Of a DNA stretch of 64,000 nucleotides, positions 18,554 to 28,437 are shown one piece after another. The first letter of the stretch is position 1. Each line of letters begins with the position of its first letter. Source of the stretch: Acetofilamentum sp. (GTDB lineage: Bacteria > Hydrothermota > 32-111); the NCBI GenBank assembly GCA_020721805.1, contig DYMB01000001.1:169261-233260 (forward strand), in the 5' to 3' direction. The notes beneath the pieces were generated by a model that saw nothing but the letters and a program-made list of their open reading frames with translations, did not search any database and had not been told where the DNA came from. Made by a program: the position numbers and the translations under genes.

Positions 18554-20239
18554 ATGTGGAAAAGGTTAGGTGATCTTTTAATAGATGAGGGACTCATTTC
18601 AAAAGATCAGTTGAACAATGCACTCTCTTACCAGAAAGAGAATGGGGGAAGACTTGGATCGATACTGGTTCAATTGGGATTTATCACTGATGAGCAGATA
18701 TCAAAAGCACTTGGTAAGCAATACAATGTTGGAGTTGTGGAGTTTAAAGAGGAGATAGACCCTATCGTTTTAAAAATCGTTTCACCCCAGATCGCACAGA
18801 AATTTCAGGTTATACCGATAAAAAGGGAAGGGAAAAATCTTTATCTTGCTATGGCTAATCCAGTCGATGTCTATACTATAGAGGATATCAAGTTTGCCAC
18901 AGGTTACAATGTGATTCCACTTGTTGCAAGTGAAAATATGATTTCAAAATCTATAGAAAAATATTATGGAGTTGCCGGTTCTATGGCTGAAGTCCTTTCA
19001 GAGTTAGGAATGGAGGATGAGATAGAGATACTCGAGGAAGAGAAACAACCCGATTCACAGCAACTTCTTATTGATGTTGATGCGGCACCTGTCGTAAAAC
19101 TTGTAAACGGTATAATCATAGAGGCTGTTAAACAGGATGCTTCCGATATCCATATAGAACCTTTTGATAAAATTTTAAGGGTAAGGTATAGGGTCGATGG
19201 TGAGTTGAAGGAGGTTATGAGCCCGCAGTATACACTTGGGCCCGCAATAGTTTCAAGATTGAAAATAATGGCTGGACTTAACATTTCTGAAAGAAGGGTT
19301 CCACAGGATGGAAGAATAGGTATGAAGATCGGCGAAAAATCGATAGATCTGAGAGTCTCAACACTTCCAACCGCACATGGCGAAAAAATATGTATGAGAA
19401 TCGCAGCGAAATCATCACTCATGAAACTTGAAGATATAGGTCTTTCCAAAAAACCTTATAACGATTTTATAGAGGCTATTTCAAGGCCAAATGGTATTAT
19501 ACTTGTGACAGGTCCAACTGGCTCTGGGAAAACTGTAACACTTTATTCTATCCTTGCCAGGTTAAATACCCCAAATGTGAATATCACTACTGCTGAGGAT
19601 CCAATTGAATATGACTTTATCGGTATAAATCAGGTCAATGTCAGGGAAAATATAGGATACACTTTTGCAACAGCTTTGAAGGCTTTTTTGAGACAGGATC
19701 CTGATATAATAATGGTTGGAGAGATAAGGGATCTTGAAACTGGAGATATAGCAATCAAATCTGCTCTAACAGGACATCTTGTACTTTCAACCCTTCATAC
19801 AAACGATACCGTTTCCACAATCGCAAGATTGGAGGATATGGGCATAGAGCCATATAAGGTTGCATCGAGTGTTGTTCTAATAGAAGCACAAAGATTGATA
19901 AGAAGAGTGTGTAAAAATTGTGCTGTTCCCATTCAAATATCTGATGATGAGTTTATAAAGTATGGAATAAATCCTGAATATATGAGGGGCGGTAATTTTA
20001 TGATGGGAAAAGGATGCCCGGTATGTGGTTTTTCCGGTTATAAGGGAAGGATCGGAATATTTGAAGTTTTACCAATAACACCGACCATATCCGAGATGAT
20101 AGTAAAGCAGGCATCTGTTGATCAGATAAGAATGCAGGCTAGAAAAGAAGGTGTTATAATGTTGAGAGAGGATGGGCTTATAAAAGTTAAAGCCGGAATA
20201 ACAACTCTTGAAGAGGTTATACAGGCAACAGTTGGATAA
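18554..20239 (+). CDS. pilB: PilB/GspE-type assembly ATPase with MshEN c-di-GMP-binding domain
   Basis: A 561-residue ATPase that drives type IV pilus or type II secretion assembly at the inner membrane. Residues 4-27 and 33-56 are two 24-residue motifs of the form RLGxxLxxxGxxxxxxLxxxLxxQ separated by exactly five residues, the signature of the MshEN c-di-GMP-binding domain. The Walker A GPTGSGKT is at about 320-327, followed by Asp and His boxes (AEDPIEYD, STLHTND). A four-cysteine zinc site (CKNC and CPVC) is at about 452-488. No pilin or PilC gene is adjacent; the following genes are housekeeping. The divergent partner is the exopolysaccharide operon. Confidence 0.93.
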   Translation: MWKRLGDLLIDEGLISKDQLNNALSYQKENGGRLGSILVQLGFITDEQISKALGKQYNVGVVEFKEEIDPIVLKIVSPQIAQKFQVIPIKREGKNLYLAMANPVDVYTIEDIKFATGYNVIPLVASENMISKSIEKYYGVAGSMAEVLSELGMEDEIEILEEEKQPDSQQLLIDVDAAPVVKLVNGIIIEAVKQDASDIHIEPFDKILRVRYRVDGELKEVMSPQYTLGPAIVSRLKIMAGLNISERRVPQDGRIGMKIGEKSIDLRVSTLPTAHGEKICMRIAAKSSLMKLEDIGLSKKPYNDFIEAISRPNGIILVTGPTGSGKTVTLYSILARLNTPNVNITTAEDPIEYDFIGINQVNVRENIGYTFATALKAFLRQDPDIIMVGEIRDLETGDIAIKSALTGHLVLSTLHTNDTVSTIARLEDMGIEPYKVASSVVLIEAQRLIRRVCKNCAVPIQISDDEFIKYGINPEYMRGGNFMMGKGCPVCGFSGYKGRIGIFEVLPITPTISEMIVKQASVDQIRMQARKEGVIMLREDGLIKVKAGITTLEEVIQATVG

Positions 20240-22421
20240 GTTGAAAAATCTCTTTTCACAGATTTCCCTTGAGGAAAAAAATTCAATACTTTTTGATAGG
20301 GTAGGTAATTTTACTTTTAACGATTTTAAAAGAAGAGTGAATTCTTATAGCAATTCTCTTATAAATTCTTTCATACTCTCTTACGATTCTGGACCATTTC
20401 TCGAACTTTTACTTCTTTTACAGGAAGAGAAAACTGAAAATAAGAATAAAAAGTTTTCATCCGATTCCTTCAAGATAGTACATCCATCAAAAAAAATGCC
20501 CAAACTTGAATATAGGGAAGGTCAGCATCTGATGGAAGAAAGAATTAAAACTTTGCTTTGTGAGGAAAAAAATATACTGCTTGCACAGGCACCTCCCGGT
20601 ATAGGAAAGACTCTGGCATACATTATCCCGATGGTGGAAAATATTGAAAACAAAAGATTTTTAATTTCAACGAATACGAAAAGTTTACAGGAACAGATCT
20701 TTACAAAAGATATTGAACTTGCATCATACTTTTCAAAAAAAATTTTTTCTGTTCTCAGTATCAAAGGGATTTCAAACTACTTTTGTTTTGCAAAATATTA
20801 TGAAAATATGAATAATTTTCATCCACTTATGAAACTAGCAACTGAGGGTTTTATACAGATGTCAAATACCGGGGATGTGAACTCTTTAAAATTTTTAAAA
20901 GGTATATCATACGATGATATAACATGTGATGCTGAATACTGTCAGGATAAAAATTGTCCATTTTCAAACATATGCTTTTATATTAAAGTTAAAGAAAAAG
21001 CTTTATCATCCTCAATAGTTATAACAAACCATTATTTAACTTTGATCGATCATACCCTTCCAAAAAGTATAATGGGAAATTTTGATATGATAGTTTTTGA
21101 TGAAGCGCACAATCTTGAAAAAGTCATCTCTGATATTTTTTCATATACTCTCGATTTTTTTGAAATTTTTAAACTTTTAAAATATTTCGAAAAAAAGATC
21201 AAAGAGCATTTAAAAAATTTAAAAGATTATTCACTCTCGCCTGAAGCTGTCAATTTTTTTGAACAGATAGGTTCATATATAGCATCGGTTTATGAAAATT
21301 TTGAAACTATCTATCAGAACCTTTTAGATAGATTATCTACCAGTAAAAAGGATAGGGATGTTTATTCAAACTCTTTCTTTGAAAACCTTTCTTTATTTTT
21401 TTTGAAAAATAAACAGTATATTTTTACCATCACCGAATATTGTGAAAAACTTTTAAAAATGTTAAATGAAGAAAAGTTTAAAAATCTTGAAGTAAAACAA
21501 ACTTTTAAATACATTTCAGATAAATTTTCAAAACTTTTTGACATTTTAATAGTTGTTTTTGAAGCTCAGAATGATGACTATTCATTTTTTTATGATTTCA
21601 ACAGAGAGACTAAAAACATCATACTTAACGCTTACCTTGTAAACACTGGAGACCAGTTTGCAGGCTTCTTAAAGAAAAAGGAGAAGAGTTCAATGGTCTT
21701 CACTTCGGCAACACTTAAATCTTATAACGATTTTAAATTCTTTAAAGAGAGAATAGGATTGGATAAAAGTAAAAGGAAATATTTTGAGGATTCATACGAG
21801 TCATCTTTCGATTATAAAAATCAGATGAAAATATTTTGTATAGACAATATGGGAGATCCGAACTCACAAAATTTTCTTGAGAATGTTTCCATTTTCCTTG
21901 AAAATATAGAGAAAAAAATGAAAAAAACTCTTGTTCTTACAACATCCTATCAACAGATAGATTTTTTAAAAAAGAAGTTTGAGGGTTCAAAAAAGTATGT
22001 ATTTCAGGAAAAGGATGGTAACAGTGAAAAATATCTTCTTGAGTATAAAAACAAAAAAAATGGGATTCTTGTTGGAACCAGTACTTTCTGGGAAGGTATA
22101 GATTTGCCAGGGGATCTACTTGAAATACTTATAATTTTAAAAATACCTTTTATCGTCCCCGATGACCCTGTTTATTTGAAAAGATCTGAAAATTTGAAAA
22201 ATCTTGATATGGATCCTTTTTACGATTACTCATTACCATCAGCGATACTCAAACTCAAACAGGGTATTGGAAGGTTGATAAGAAAGAAGGATGATCAGGG
22301 AGAGATCTTTATACTCGATGAAAGAATATTGAAAAAAAAGTATGGTAAAATTATAATTGAAGAGTTTTATGTTAAGCCTGAGATTTTTGATTTTTATAAC
22401 TTTATTGGAATTTTGAAATGA
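20232..22421 (+). CDS. DinG/XPD-like Fe-S DNA helicase
   Basis: About 729 residues. Walker A QAPPGIGKT (about 118-126), the DEAH box (FDEAHNLEK) and C-terminal motif V/VI (TSTFWEGIDLPGD, KQGIGRLIRK) define a superfamily 2 Rad3/DinG helicase. Four cysteines in CDAEYCQDKNCPFSNIC are placed as in the XPD-family 4Fe-4S domain. It likely unwinds damaged or structured DNA. The start is ambiguous: TTG at 20208, 20232 or 20241, all overlapping the end of pilB or just following it, none with a strong Shine-Dalgarno. I chose 20232. Confidence 0.87.
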   Translation: MDKLKNLFSQISLEEKNSILFDRVGNFTFNDFKRRVNSYSNSLINSFILSYDSGPFLELLLLLQEEKTENKNKKFSSDSFKIVHPSKKMPKLEYREGQHLMEERIKTLLCEEKNILLAQAPPGIGKTLAYIIPMVENIENKRFLISTNTKSLQEQIFTKDIELASYFSKKIFSVLSIKGISNYFCFAKYYENMNNFHPLMKLATEGFIQMSNTGDVNSLKFLKGISYDDITCDAEYCQDKNCPFSNICFYIKVKEKALSSSIVITNHYLTLIDHTLPKSIMGNFDMIVFDEAHNLEKVISDIFSYTLDFFEIFKLLKYFEKKIKEHLKNLKDYSLSPEAVNFFEQIGSYIASVYENFETIYQNLLDRLSTSKKDRDVYSNSFFENLSLFFLKNKQYIFTITEYCEKLLKMLNEEKFKNLEVKQTFKYISDKFSKLFDILIVVFEAQNDDYSFFYDFNRETKNIILNAYLVNTGDQFAGFLKKKEKSSMVFTSATLKSYNDFKFFKERIGLDKSKRKYFEDSYESSFDYKNQMKIFCIDNMGDPNSQNFLENVSIFLENIEKKMKKTLVLTTSYQQIDFLKKKFEGSKKYVFQEKDGNSEKYLLEYKNKKNGILVGTSTFWEGIDLPGDLLEILIILKIPFIVPDDPVYLKRSENLKNLDMDPFYDYSLPSAILKLKQGIGRLIRKKDDQGEIFILDERILKKKYGKIIIEEFYVKPEIFDFYNFIGILK

Positions 22422-23038
22422 AAATTTTTCTTGTAAGACATGGCGAAAGTGAAGGAAACAGGGATAACAAGTTTAGAGGAAGAGTAGATTACCCTTTAAC
22501 CGATCTTGGAAAGAAACAGGCACAGGATCTTGCAAAATTTTTAGAAGGATTCGATATCGGAAAGATAATTTCAAGTCCACTCAAAAGAGCTCTTCAGACA
22601 GCTCAACCAATTTCAAAGATTAAAAAAATAAGTATACAGGAGGATCAAAACTTTAACAACATAAACCTTGGCATATGGGAAAATTTAACAAAAGATTTTG
22701 TTGAAAAAAATTTTCCAAAAGAATGGGAACTATGGAAGAAAACTCCCGAATATCTTGATGTGGAAGGTATGGAGAAACTTGATGATGTTATGGAGAGGAG
22801 TTGCATAAGATTAAAAGAGATCGTTGAAATATCTTCAACCGATATTCTGATAGTTACCCACAGAGCAGTTTTAAAACCTTTACTGGCAGGTATTTTGAAA
22901 ATTCCAAAACCATATTTCTGGAAGATACATTTCGATCCAGCATCAACAACTATCCTTGAAACAAGGGATGATGATTTTATTTTAAAAAATTTAAACATAA
23001 ACCATTATTTGAGAGAAAATCACTTTGAGTATTTTTAA
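22418..23038 (+). CDS. Histidine phosphatase (phosphoglycerate-mutase-like)
   Basis: A 206-residue member of the histidine phosphatase superfamily. The RHGES phosphate-binding motif with nucleophile His8 is at 7-11, SSPLKRALQTA supplies the second Arg, the acid E is near LGIWE, and VTHRAVLKPL carries the second catalytic His. Substrate is not predictable (it could be an adenosylcobalamin-phosphate, sugar phosphate or nucleotide). It starts 4 nt before the stop of the helicase gene, so the two are coupled. Confidence 0.88.
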   Translation: MKIFLVRHGESEGNRDNKFRGRVDYPLTDLGKKQAQDLAKFLEGFDIGKIISSPLKRALQTAQPISKIKKISIQEDQNFNNINLGIWENLTKDFVEKNFPKEWELWKKTPEYLDVEGMEKLDDVMERSCIRLKEIVEISSTDILIVTHRAVLKPLLAGILKIPKPYFWKIHFDPASTTILETRDDDFILKNLNINHYLRENHFEYF

Positions 23039-23072
23039 TTTTAACTCTCATCTTTAAAACCTGAAATTATCT

Positions 23073-25160
23073 ATGAGTAAGAAGAAGAAAAAAGATCAAA
23101 AAGAAACAAGCATAGAAAAGTTTATAAAGAACAGATTAAAAAAGCCATTCACCATAAAAGATATTTTAAAATTTTTAAAGTTTGAGGATAAAAAAAGGAT
23201 CGAAACGATTCTTGAAGAACTTATCAAAAATGGTGAAGTGGTTAAATTGAAAAACAACAAGTATGGTCTATCATCTCAGATGAACATAGTTTCCGGAATC
23301 CTTGATGTAAATCCAAAAGGTTTTGGCTTTGTTATAAGGGATGATCTTCAAGATGATATATTTGTACCGCTTCATCTTATGGGAACAGCACTTGATAAAG
23401 ATAGGGTTCTTGTAAAGATTTTAGGTAAAAGTGATGGGAAAAGAAAAGATGGTAAAATAGTTTCCGTTATTGAAAGGAGGAGCGATAGGATAACTGGTGT
23501 TTTAAAAAGTAGTGGAAAATTTTTCTTCGTTGTTCCAGACGATAAGAAAATTTTAAAAAATATTTTCATTGAAAAGAATAAAAATCTTGACAACCTTATA
23601 GATAAAAGGGTCATAGTTAAATTGAACGATTGGCTTTCACCAAAACTCAATCCAACCGGTGTTATAGAAAGCGAATTAAAATCTCGGAATACTCTCGATC
23701 TGGTAGAAAAGATGATCGTCATAGAAAACAACTTCTTTGATAGTTTTCCGAAAGATGTGATGGAAGAGGTGAAGAGAATAAATTTTAATCCAAAGGATGA
23801 TATTGATAGAAGGATCGATCTGAGGGATAAAAATATTTTTACCATAGATCCGGTTAACGCCAAAGATTTTGATGATGCTGTTTCTATCAATATCAGGGGA
23901 GAAAAAATAGTCCTTGGCGTTCACATAGCTGATGTATCATATTTTGTTAAAGAAAACTCAAGTATCGAAAAAGAGGCTATGAAAAGGGGAACCAGTCTTT
24001 ATCTTGTCACAAAAAATGTCCCGATGTTACCCGAAAAATTATCAAACGATCTGTGTTCTTTAAAACCTTATGAGGAGAGATATACCATAACATGTGAAGT
24101 TATTTTCAACAAAGATTATGATATAGAAAATTATCAAATTTACCCTTCCGTTATAAAAAGTAAAAGAAGGTTCACTTACGATGAGGTTGAAAAGATTCTT
24201 AATTCAAAAGGATCGGATCCTTTTTATAAAGATATTTTTTTAATGGATAAACTTTCAAAAGAACTCACGAAAAAAAGTTTTTTTGATGGTAGGATAGATT
24301 TCGATATTCCTGAGGTTGAAATCACCTTAACTGATGATGGAAGGATAAAAACTATACAGGAAAAGAAAAGGTTAAGTTCACATAAACTTATCGAAAACTT
24401 TATGATAGTTGCAAATACTATGGTATCAAAATATCTTACTGAGAATTGTAAGGTTACGATATATAGAACACATGAAAAACCAGATTTTGAAAAACTTCAA
24501 CATTTAAAAATGGTTTTAAAGTATTACAATATAAATCTAAAAAAAATTGATGGCAAAGAGTTACAGAGTATTATTGAAAAGAGCAAAAACAAAGAGTATG
24601 GTTTCATAGTTAGAGAACTGATTTTAAGATCGATGATGAAAGCAAAATATACTACAAAAAATTCTGGACATTATGGACTCGGTTTAAAATATTATACACA
24701 TTTCACATCTCCGATAAGAAGATTCCCGGATCTTATCGTTCACAGACAAATTAGAACCATTTTTGAAAAAAAATATCCTCTGGTTTACGATTTTGAACAT
24801 ATTGCAAAAAACTCAACTGAGAGGGAAATAGCCGCCGAAAAAGCGGAAAGGATGGCATACGATGCAGCTAAACTTTACTATATAAAAGAGAATAGAAAAA
24901 AATTTTATGATGGTGTTGTAACATCGATAACACCTTTTGGATTATTTATCCAACTTAAGGATCTTTACATAGATGGTCTTGTAAGGTACAGGGATATTGA
25001 GGATGATTATTACAGAGTTTGTGATGATGAGGTTTCGATATATGGTGTAAACACAAAAAGGATAATATCGTTAGGGGATAAAGTGAGGGTAAAGATTTTA
25101 AATGTAATTCCTGAAAAGATGATGCTCGACTTAAAGATCGAAAAGATTTTGAAAAAATAA
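23073..25160 (+). CDS. rnr: Ribonuclease R
   Basis: A 695-residue 3'-5' exoribonuclease of the RNase II family. A winged N-terminal segment and cold-shock OB domains (about 75-150) are followed by the RNB catalytic domain, whose DPVNAKDFDDA block (about 259-269) holds the metal-binding aspartates; the HFTSPIRRFPDL block follows. The C-terminal S1 domain is at about 610-690. It degrades structured RNA. Little leader precedes the ATG, and no Shine-Dalgarno or good promoter is visible in the 34-nt gap, so it is probably read through from upstream. Confidence 0.95.
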   Translation: MSKKKKKDQKETSIEKFIKNRLKKPFTIKDILKFLKFEDKKRIETILEELIKNGEVVKLKNNKYGLSSQMNIVSGILDVNPKGFGFVIRDDLQDDIFVPLHLMGTALDKDRVLVKILGKSDGKRKDGKIVSVIERRSDRITGVLKSSGKFFFVVPDDKKILKNIFIEKNKNLDNLIDKRVIVKLNDWLSPKLNPTGVIESELKSRNTLDLVEKMIVIENNFFDSFPKDVMEEVKRINFNPKDDIDRRIDLRDKNIFTIDPVNAKDFDDAVSINIRGEKIVLGVHIADVSYFVKENSSIEKEAMKRGTSLYLVTKNVPMLPEKLSNDLCSLKPYEERYTITCEVIFNKDYDIENYQIYPSVIKSKRRFTYDEVEKILNSKGSDPFYKDIFLMDKLSKELTKKSFFDGRIDFDIPEVEITLTDDGRIKTIQEKKRLSSHKLIENFMIVANTMVSKYLTENCKVTIYRTHEKPDFEKLQHLKMVLKYYNINLKKIDGKELQSIIEKSKNKEYGFIVRELILRSMMKAKYTTKNSGHYGLGLKYYTHFTSPIRRFPDLIVHRQIRTIFEKKYPLVYDFEHIAKNSTEREIAAEKAERMAYDAAKLYYIKENRKKFYDGVVTSITPFGLFIQLKDLYIDGLVRYRDIEDDYYRVCDDEVSIYGVNTKRIISLGDKVRVKILNVIPEKMMLDLKIEKILKK

Positions 25161-25173
25161 TGATGGAGGAAAA

Positions 25174-26616
25174 ATGAAAGATGGATTAACTTTTGATGAT
25201 GTTCTTCTTGTACCAAAATATTCTGAAGTATTACCTAAGGATGTTGTTTTAAAAACAAAAATTACAAAAAATATTTCATTAAACATACCGATAGTATCTG
25301 CAGCGATGGACACAGTTACAGAGAGTTCTATGGCTATAGAGATGGCAAAGAGTGGAGGTATCGGAATAATTCATAAAAATATGCCTATCGAAAAACAATC
25401 CGAAGAGATAAAAAAGGTAAAAAGATATGAATCTGGAATGATACTGGATCCCTTGACAATTTATCCTGATCAAACTATAGGGGAAGCGAAAAAGCTTATG
25501 GAAGAGTATAATATTTCAGGTTTACCTGTCGTTGAAAAAAATAATAAACTTGTTGGTATTCTCACGAAAAGGGATATAATTTTTGAAAAAAATTTGAATT
25601 TGAAAGTTTCTGAAAGGATGACTTCGAAACAACTTGTGGTTGCCAGTAAAGGAGTGACACACAAGAAAGCTAAAGAGATTTTCAGGGAAAAAAGGATAGA
25701 AAAACTCCCGATCGTCGATGGGGATAACATTCTTATAGGTATGATAACGATAAAAGATATTTTAAATATCGTTGAACATCCACTGGCTTGTAAAGATAAT
25801 TTCGGAAGGTTACGAGTTGGAGCGGCAATTGGAGTTTCTGCTGATTCTTTGAAAAGAGCAGAAAAATTGATAGAATCCGATGTCGATCTTCTTGTGATAG
25901 ATTCAGCCCATGGAGATTCTAAAAATATCATTTCTTTTATAAAGGAGATTAAGAAAAAATTTAAAATAGATGTCATAGCAGGGAATGTTGCAACAATGGA
26001 TGGTGCAAAACATATTGCTGATGCTGGAGCTGATGGAATAAAGGTTGGAATAGGTCCAGGTTCAATATGTACAACAAGAGTCATAGCGGGAGTTGGTGTT
26101 CCACAACTGACAGCCATAATGGAAGTCAAAAATATAACAAAAGGGTATAAAATACCACTGATAGCCGATGGAGGTATAGTCTATTCAGGAGATATAGTGA
26201 AAGCCCTCGCTGCTGGAGCCGATCTTGTGATGATAGGTGGTTTACTCGCTGGAACTGATGAGGCCCCTGGAGAGACTGTTATAATGGATGGTAGAAAATA
26301 TAAAGTTTACAGGGGAATGGGGTCAATAGATGCAATGTTGGCCGGTTCCAAAGATAGATATTTCCAGGAGGAAGAATCAAAACTTGTTCCAGAAGGTATA
26401 GTTGCAAGGGTTCCCTATAAAGGAAGAGTATCCGAAATTCTTTTTCAACTTGTTGGTGGAATAAAATCCGGTATGGGTTACTGCGGGTCAAAGGACATAG
26501 AGGAATTACAGAAAAATGCTGAATTCATAAAAATATCCTTTTCAACTATAAAAGAGAACCATCCCCATAATGTTATAATTTCCAAAGAGGCTCCAAATTA
26601 TGAAGGACCAAAATGA
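25174..26616 (+). CDS. guaB: IMP dehydrogenase
   Basis: 480 residues. It converts IMP to XMP with NAD+, the committed step of GMP synthesis. It has the N-terminal barrel ([10 protein letters not shown]), an inserted pair of CBS domains (about 90-205), the catalytic loop GPGSICTTR with the active-site cysteine at about residue 299, and the flap region with YRGMGS. The length is typical for the full CBS-containing enzyme. A strong GGAGG lies 5 nt before the ATG, and the gene follows rnr after 13 nt. Confidence 0.97.
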   Translation: MKDGLTFDDVLLVPKYSEVLPKDVVLKTKITKNISLNIPIVSAAMDTVTESSMAIEMAKSGGIGIIHKNMPIEKQSEEIKKVKRYESGMILDPLTIYPDQTIGEAKKLMEEYNISGLPVVEKNNKLVGILTKRDIIFEKNLNLKVSERMTSKQLVVASKGVTHKKAKEIFREKRIEKLPIVDGDNILIGMITIKDILNIVEHPLACKDNFGRLRVGAAIGVSADSLKRAEKLIESDVDLLVIDSAHGDSKNIISFIKEIKKKFKIDVIAGNVATMDGAKHIADAGADGIKVGIGPGSICTTRVIAGVGVPQLTAIMEVKNITKGYKIPLIADGGIVYSGDIVKALAAGADLVMIGGLLAGTDEAPGETVIMDGRKYKVYRGMGSIDAMLAGSKDRYFQEEESKLVPEGIVARVPYKGRVSEILFQLVGGIKSGMGYCGSKDIEELQKNAEFIKISFSTIKENHPHNVIISKEAPNYEGPK

Positions 26617-26645
26617 TGTTTTCAATTACCGGCTAATTTTTTTAA

Positions 26646-26673
26646 TTGATTTTTCTTTTTTTTAGTTTACAAT
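26646..26673 (+). promoter_or_regulatory. Promoter of the hydrogenase maturation operon
   Basis: TTGATT (26646-26651), 16-bp spacer, TACAAT (26668-26673). The start near 26680 gives a leader of about 79 nt, far longer than the 12-19 nt leaders elsewhere in the window. Confidence 0.5.
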
Positions 26674-26679
26674 AAAACC

Positions 26680-26758
26680 AGATCTGAGGTTGATGTTTTT
26701 CATAAACCGAGGATCCAAAAAAACTGAGGACAAGATATTTTAAGTCCGAGGAGAAACA
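26680..26758 (+). other. Structured leader with hairpin and repeated GAGGA
   Basis: A hairpin can form at 26688-26708: GGTT pairs with AACC, then an internal mismatch, then ATG with CAT around a T5 loop. Downstream the pentamer GAGGA occurs at 26709-26713, 26726-26730 and 26748-26752, the last serving as the ribosome site. A second small stem GGAC/GTCC surrounds 26728-26746. This may control translation of the TM1266-type gene. No known riboswitch is recognised. Confidence 0.35.
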
Positions 26759-27034
26759 ATGGAACAAAAAAATGAAAAAAGATTAAGGATTGGGATAGTA
26801 GGTATTATTGTTGAAAATAGAAATGAAGTATCCCGTGTAGTTAACCAGATTTTAACAGATTATGGATATATAATAAAGGGAAGGATGGGCCTACCAAATT
26901 TAACTGAAAATTTCTGTGCCATATCTTTGATTGTTGAAGGAACAAATGAAGATGTTGGTGCGATGACAGGAAAACTTGGAAGAATAAAGGGAGTTAAAGT
27001 TTCATCCACTTTTATAAAAAAGGAGAAATTATGA
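26759..27034 (+). CDS. TM1266-type putative hydrogenase-system regulator
   Basis: A 91-residue ACT-like protein (RIGIVGIIVENRNEV, GRMGLPN, FCAISLIVEG). This is the family annotated as 'iron-only hydrogenase system regulator' because it is found beside HydEFG in many anaerobes. The fold resembles the ligand-binding domain of NikR. A regulatory role has not been proven in the family. It is the first gene of the operon, and its stop overlaps the hydG start by 4 nt. The GAGGAG ribosome site lies 5 nt upstream. Confidence 0.85.
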   Translation: MEQKNEKRLRIGIVGIIVENRNEVSRVVNQILTDYGYIIKGRMGLPNLTENFCAISLIVEGTNEDVGAMTGKLGRIKGVKVSSTFIKKEKL

Positions 27035-28428
27035 ACCAAACTAACGATTTTATTGACCAGGAATATCTTGATGATCTCATAAAATCAAATAAAAAACCTT
27101 CAAAAAACGAAGTGATTGAAGTTTTAAAGAAGGGAGAAGAGAAGAAGGGTCTTTCTGTTGAGGATGTTTTTGTCCTTTTACAGAATGATGATCCGGAACT
27201 GACAGAAGAGATGTTTTCTCTTGCATTGAAGATAAAAAAGGAAATCTATGGAAACAGGCTTGTAATATTTGCTCCACTTTATGTTACAAATGTTTGTGCA
27301 AATGTTTGTGACTATTGTGGGTTTCGTGCAGACAATAAAGAGTTGAACAGACGAACTCTTAGTATCGATGAATTGAAAGAGGAAGTTAAAATTCTTGAAG
27401 AAGAAGGACATAAAAGAATCTTAATGGTTTACGGTGAACACCCTAAATTTAAAGTTGACTGGATAAAAGAGACCATACTTACAGCATATTCGGTAAAATC
27501 TGGTAATGGAGAGATAAGAAGGATAAATGTTAACAGTGCTCCAATGGATACGGAAGATTTTAAAATATTGAAAAGTTCAGGTATAGGTACCTATCAATGT
27601 TTTCAGGAAACATACCATAGAAAGACTTACGAAAAGGTTCATCTTAAGGGTAAAAAAAGGGATTATATTTACAGACTCTATGCTCTCCATAGAGCACAGG
27701 AAGCGGGAATAGATGATGTAGCGATGGGTGTTTTATTTGGACTTTATGATTACAGGTTTGAAGTTATGGCTTTAATACAACATGCTATGCAACTTGAAAA
27801 AGTTTTTGGAGTTGGCCCACATACGATATCTTTTCCAAGAATCGAACCTGCTCTTGGTGCACCTCTTTCAAAACATCCACCGTTTCAGGTAAAGGATAAG
27901 GATTTTAAAAAGATTGTATCAATATTAAGGATAGCGGTTCCATATACCGGACTCATTCTTACAACAAGGGAAAAAGCAGATTTTAGAAGAGAACTTTTTC
28001 AACTGGGGGTATCACAGATAAGCGCAGGTTCAAGAACATACCCGGGTGCATACCATGATGCTAAAACTAATAAACCTGATATGCAACAGTTTACTATAGG
28101 TGATACAAGATCTCTTGATGAGGTAATATTTGATATAGCATCACACGGTTATATTCCCTCTTTTTGTACTTCATGTTATAGAAGTGGAAGAACAGGATCA
28201 CATTTTATGAGTGAAGCCAAGGGAGGTCATATACATACATTCTGTCAGCCAAATGCTATTTTAACCTTTATAGAATATTTACAGGATTATGCATCACTTC
28301 AAACCAGAGAAGTAGGATTCAAATTTGTTGAAAAAGAGATAGAGAAGATGGAGGAAACGATTTTAAAGAAAAATTTTATTCAAAAAGTGAATGAGACTAA
28401 AGAGGGGAAGAGGGATCTGTATTTTTGA
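27031..28428 (+). CDS. hydG: [FeFe]-hydrogenase maturase HydG
   Basis: 465 residues. A radical SAM tyrosine lyase that makes the CO and CN ligands of the hydrogenase H-cluster. The SAM cluster motif Cx3Cx2C is C89, C93, C96 (CANVCDYC). The C-terminal auxiliary cluster site is present (CTSC, then a cysteine in IHTFCQ at the expected distance), which separates HydG from ThiH. The downstream order hydG-hydF-hydE completes the maturation set. The hydrogenase itself is not in the window. Confidence 0.96.
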   Translation: MNQTNDFIDQEYLDDLIKSNKKPSKNEVIEVLKKGEEKKGLSVEDVFVLLQNDDPELTEEMFSLALKIKKEIYGNRLVIFAPLYVTNVCANVCDYCGFRADNKELNRRTLSIDELKEEVKILEEEGHKRILMVYGEHPKFKVDWIKETILTAYSVKSGNGEIRRINVNSAPMDTEDFKILKSSGIGTYQCFQETYHRKTYEKVHLKGKKRDYIYRLYALHRAQEAGIDDVAMGVLFGLYDYRFEVMALIQHAMQLEKVFGVGPHTISFPRIEPALGAPLSKHPPFQVKDKDFKKIVSILRIAVPYTGLILTTREKADFRRELFQLGVSQISAGSRTYPGAYHDAKTNKPDMQQFTIGDTRSLDEVIFDIASHGYIPSFCTSCYRSGRTGSHFMSEAKGGHIHTFCQPNAILTFIEYLQDYASLQTREVGFKFVEKEIEKMEETILKKNFIQKVNETKEGKRDLYF

Positions 28429-28437
28429 GGAGTTTTT

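Noticed and set aside
18964-19449. 161-residue minus-strand frame in pilB
   Set aside because: It is antisense to a conserved ATPase and lacks its own ribosome site.
23372-23890. 172-residue minus-strand frame in rnr
   Set aside because: It is a shadow of RNase R, rich in S/L/F as expected for the complement of K/D/E codons.
25470-26129. 219-residue minus-strand frame in guaB
   Set aside because: It is a long antisense shadow of a well conserved gene, with no ribosome site and no recognisable domain.
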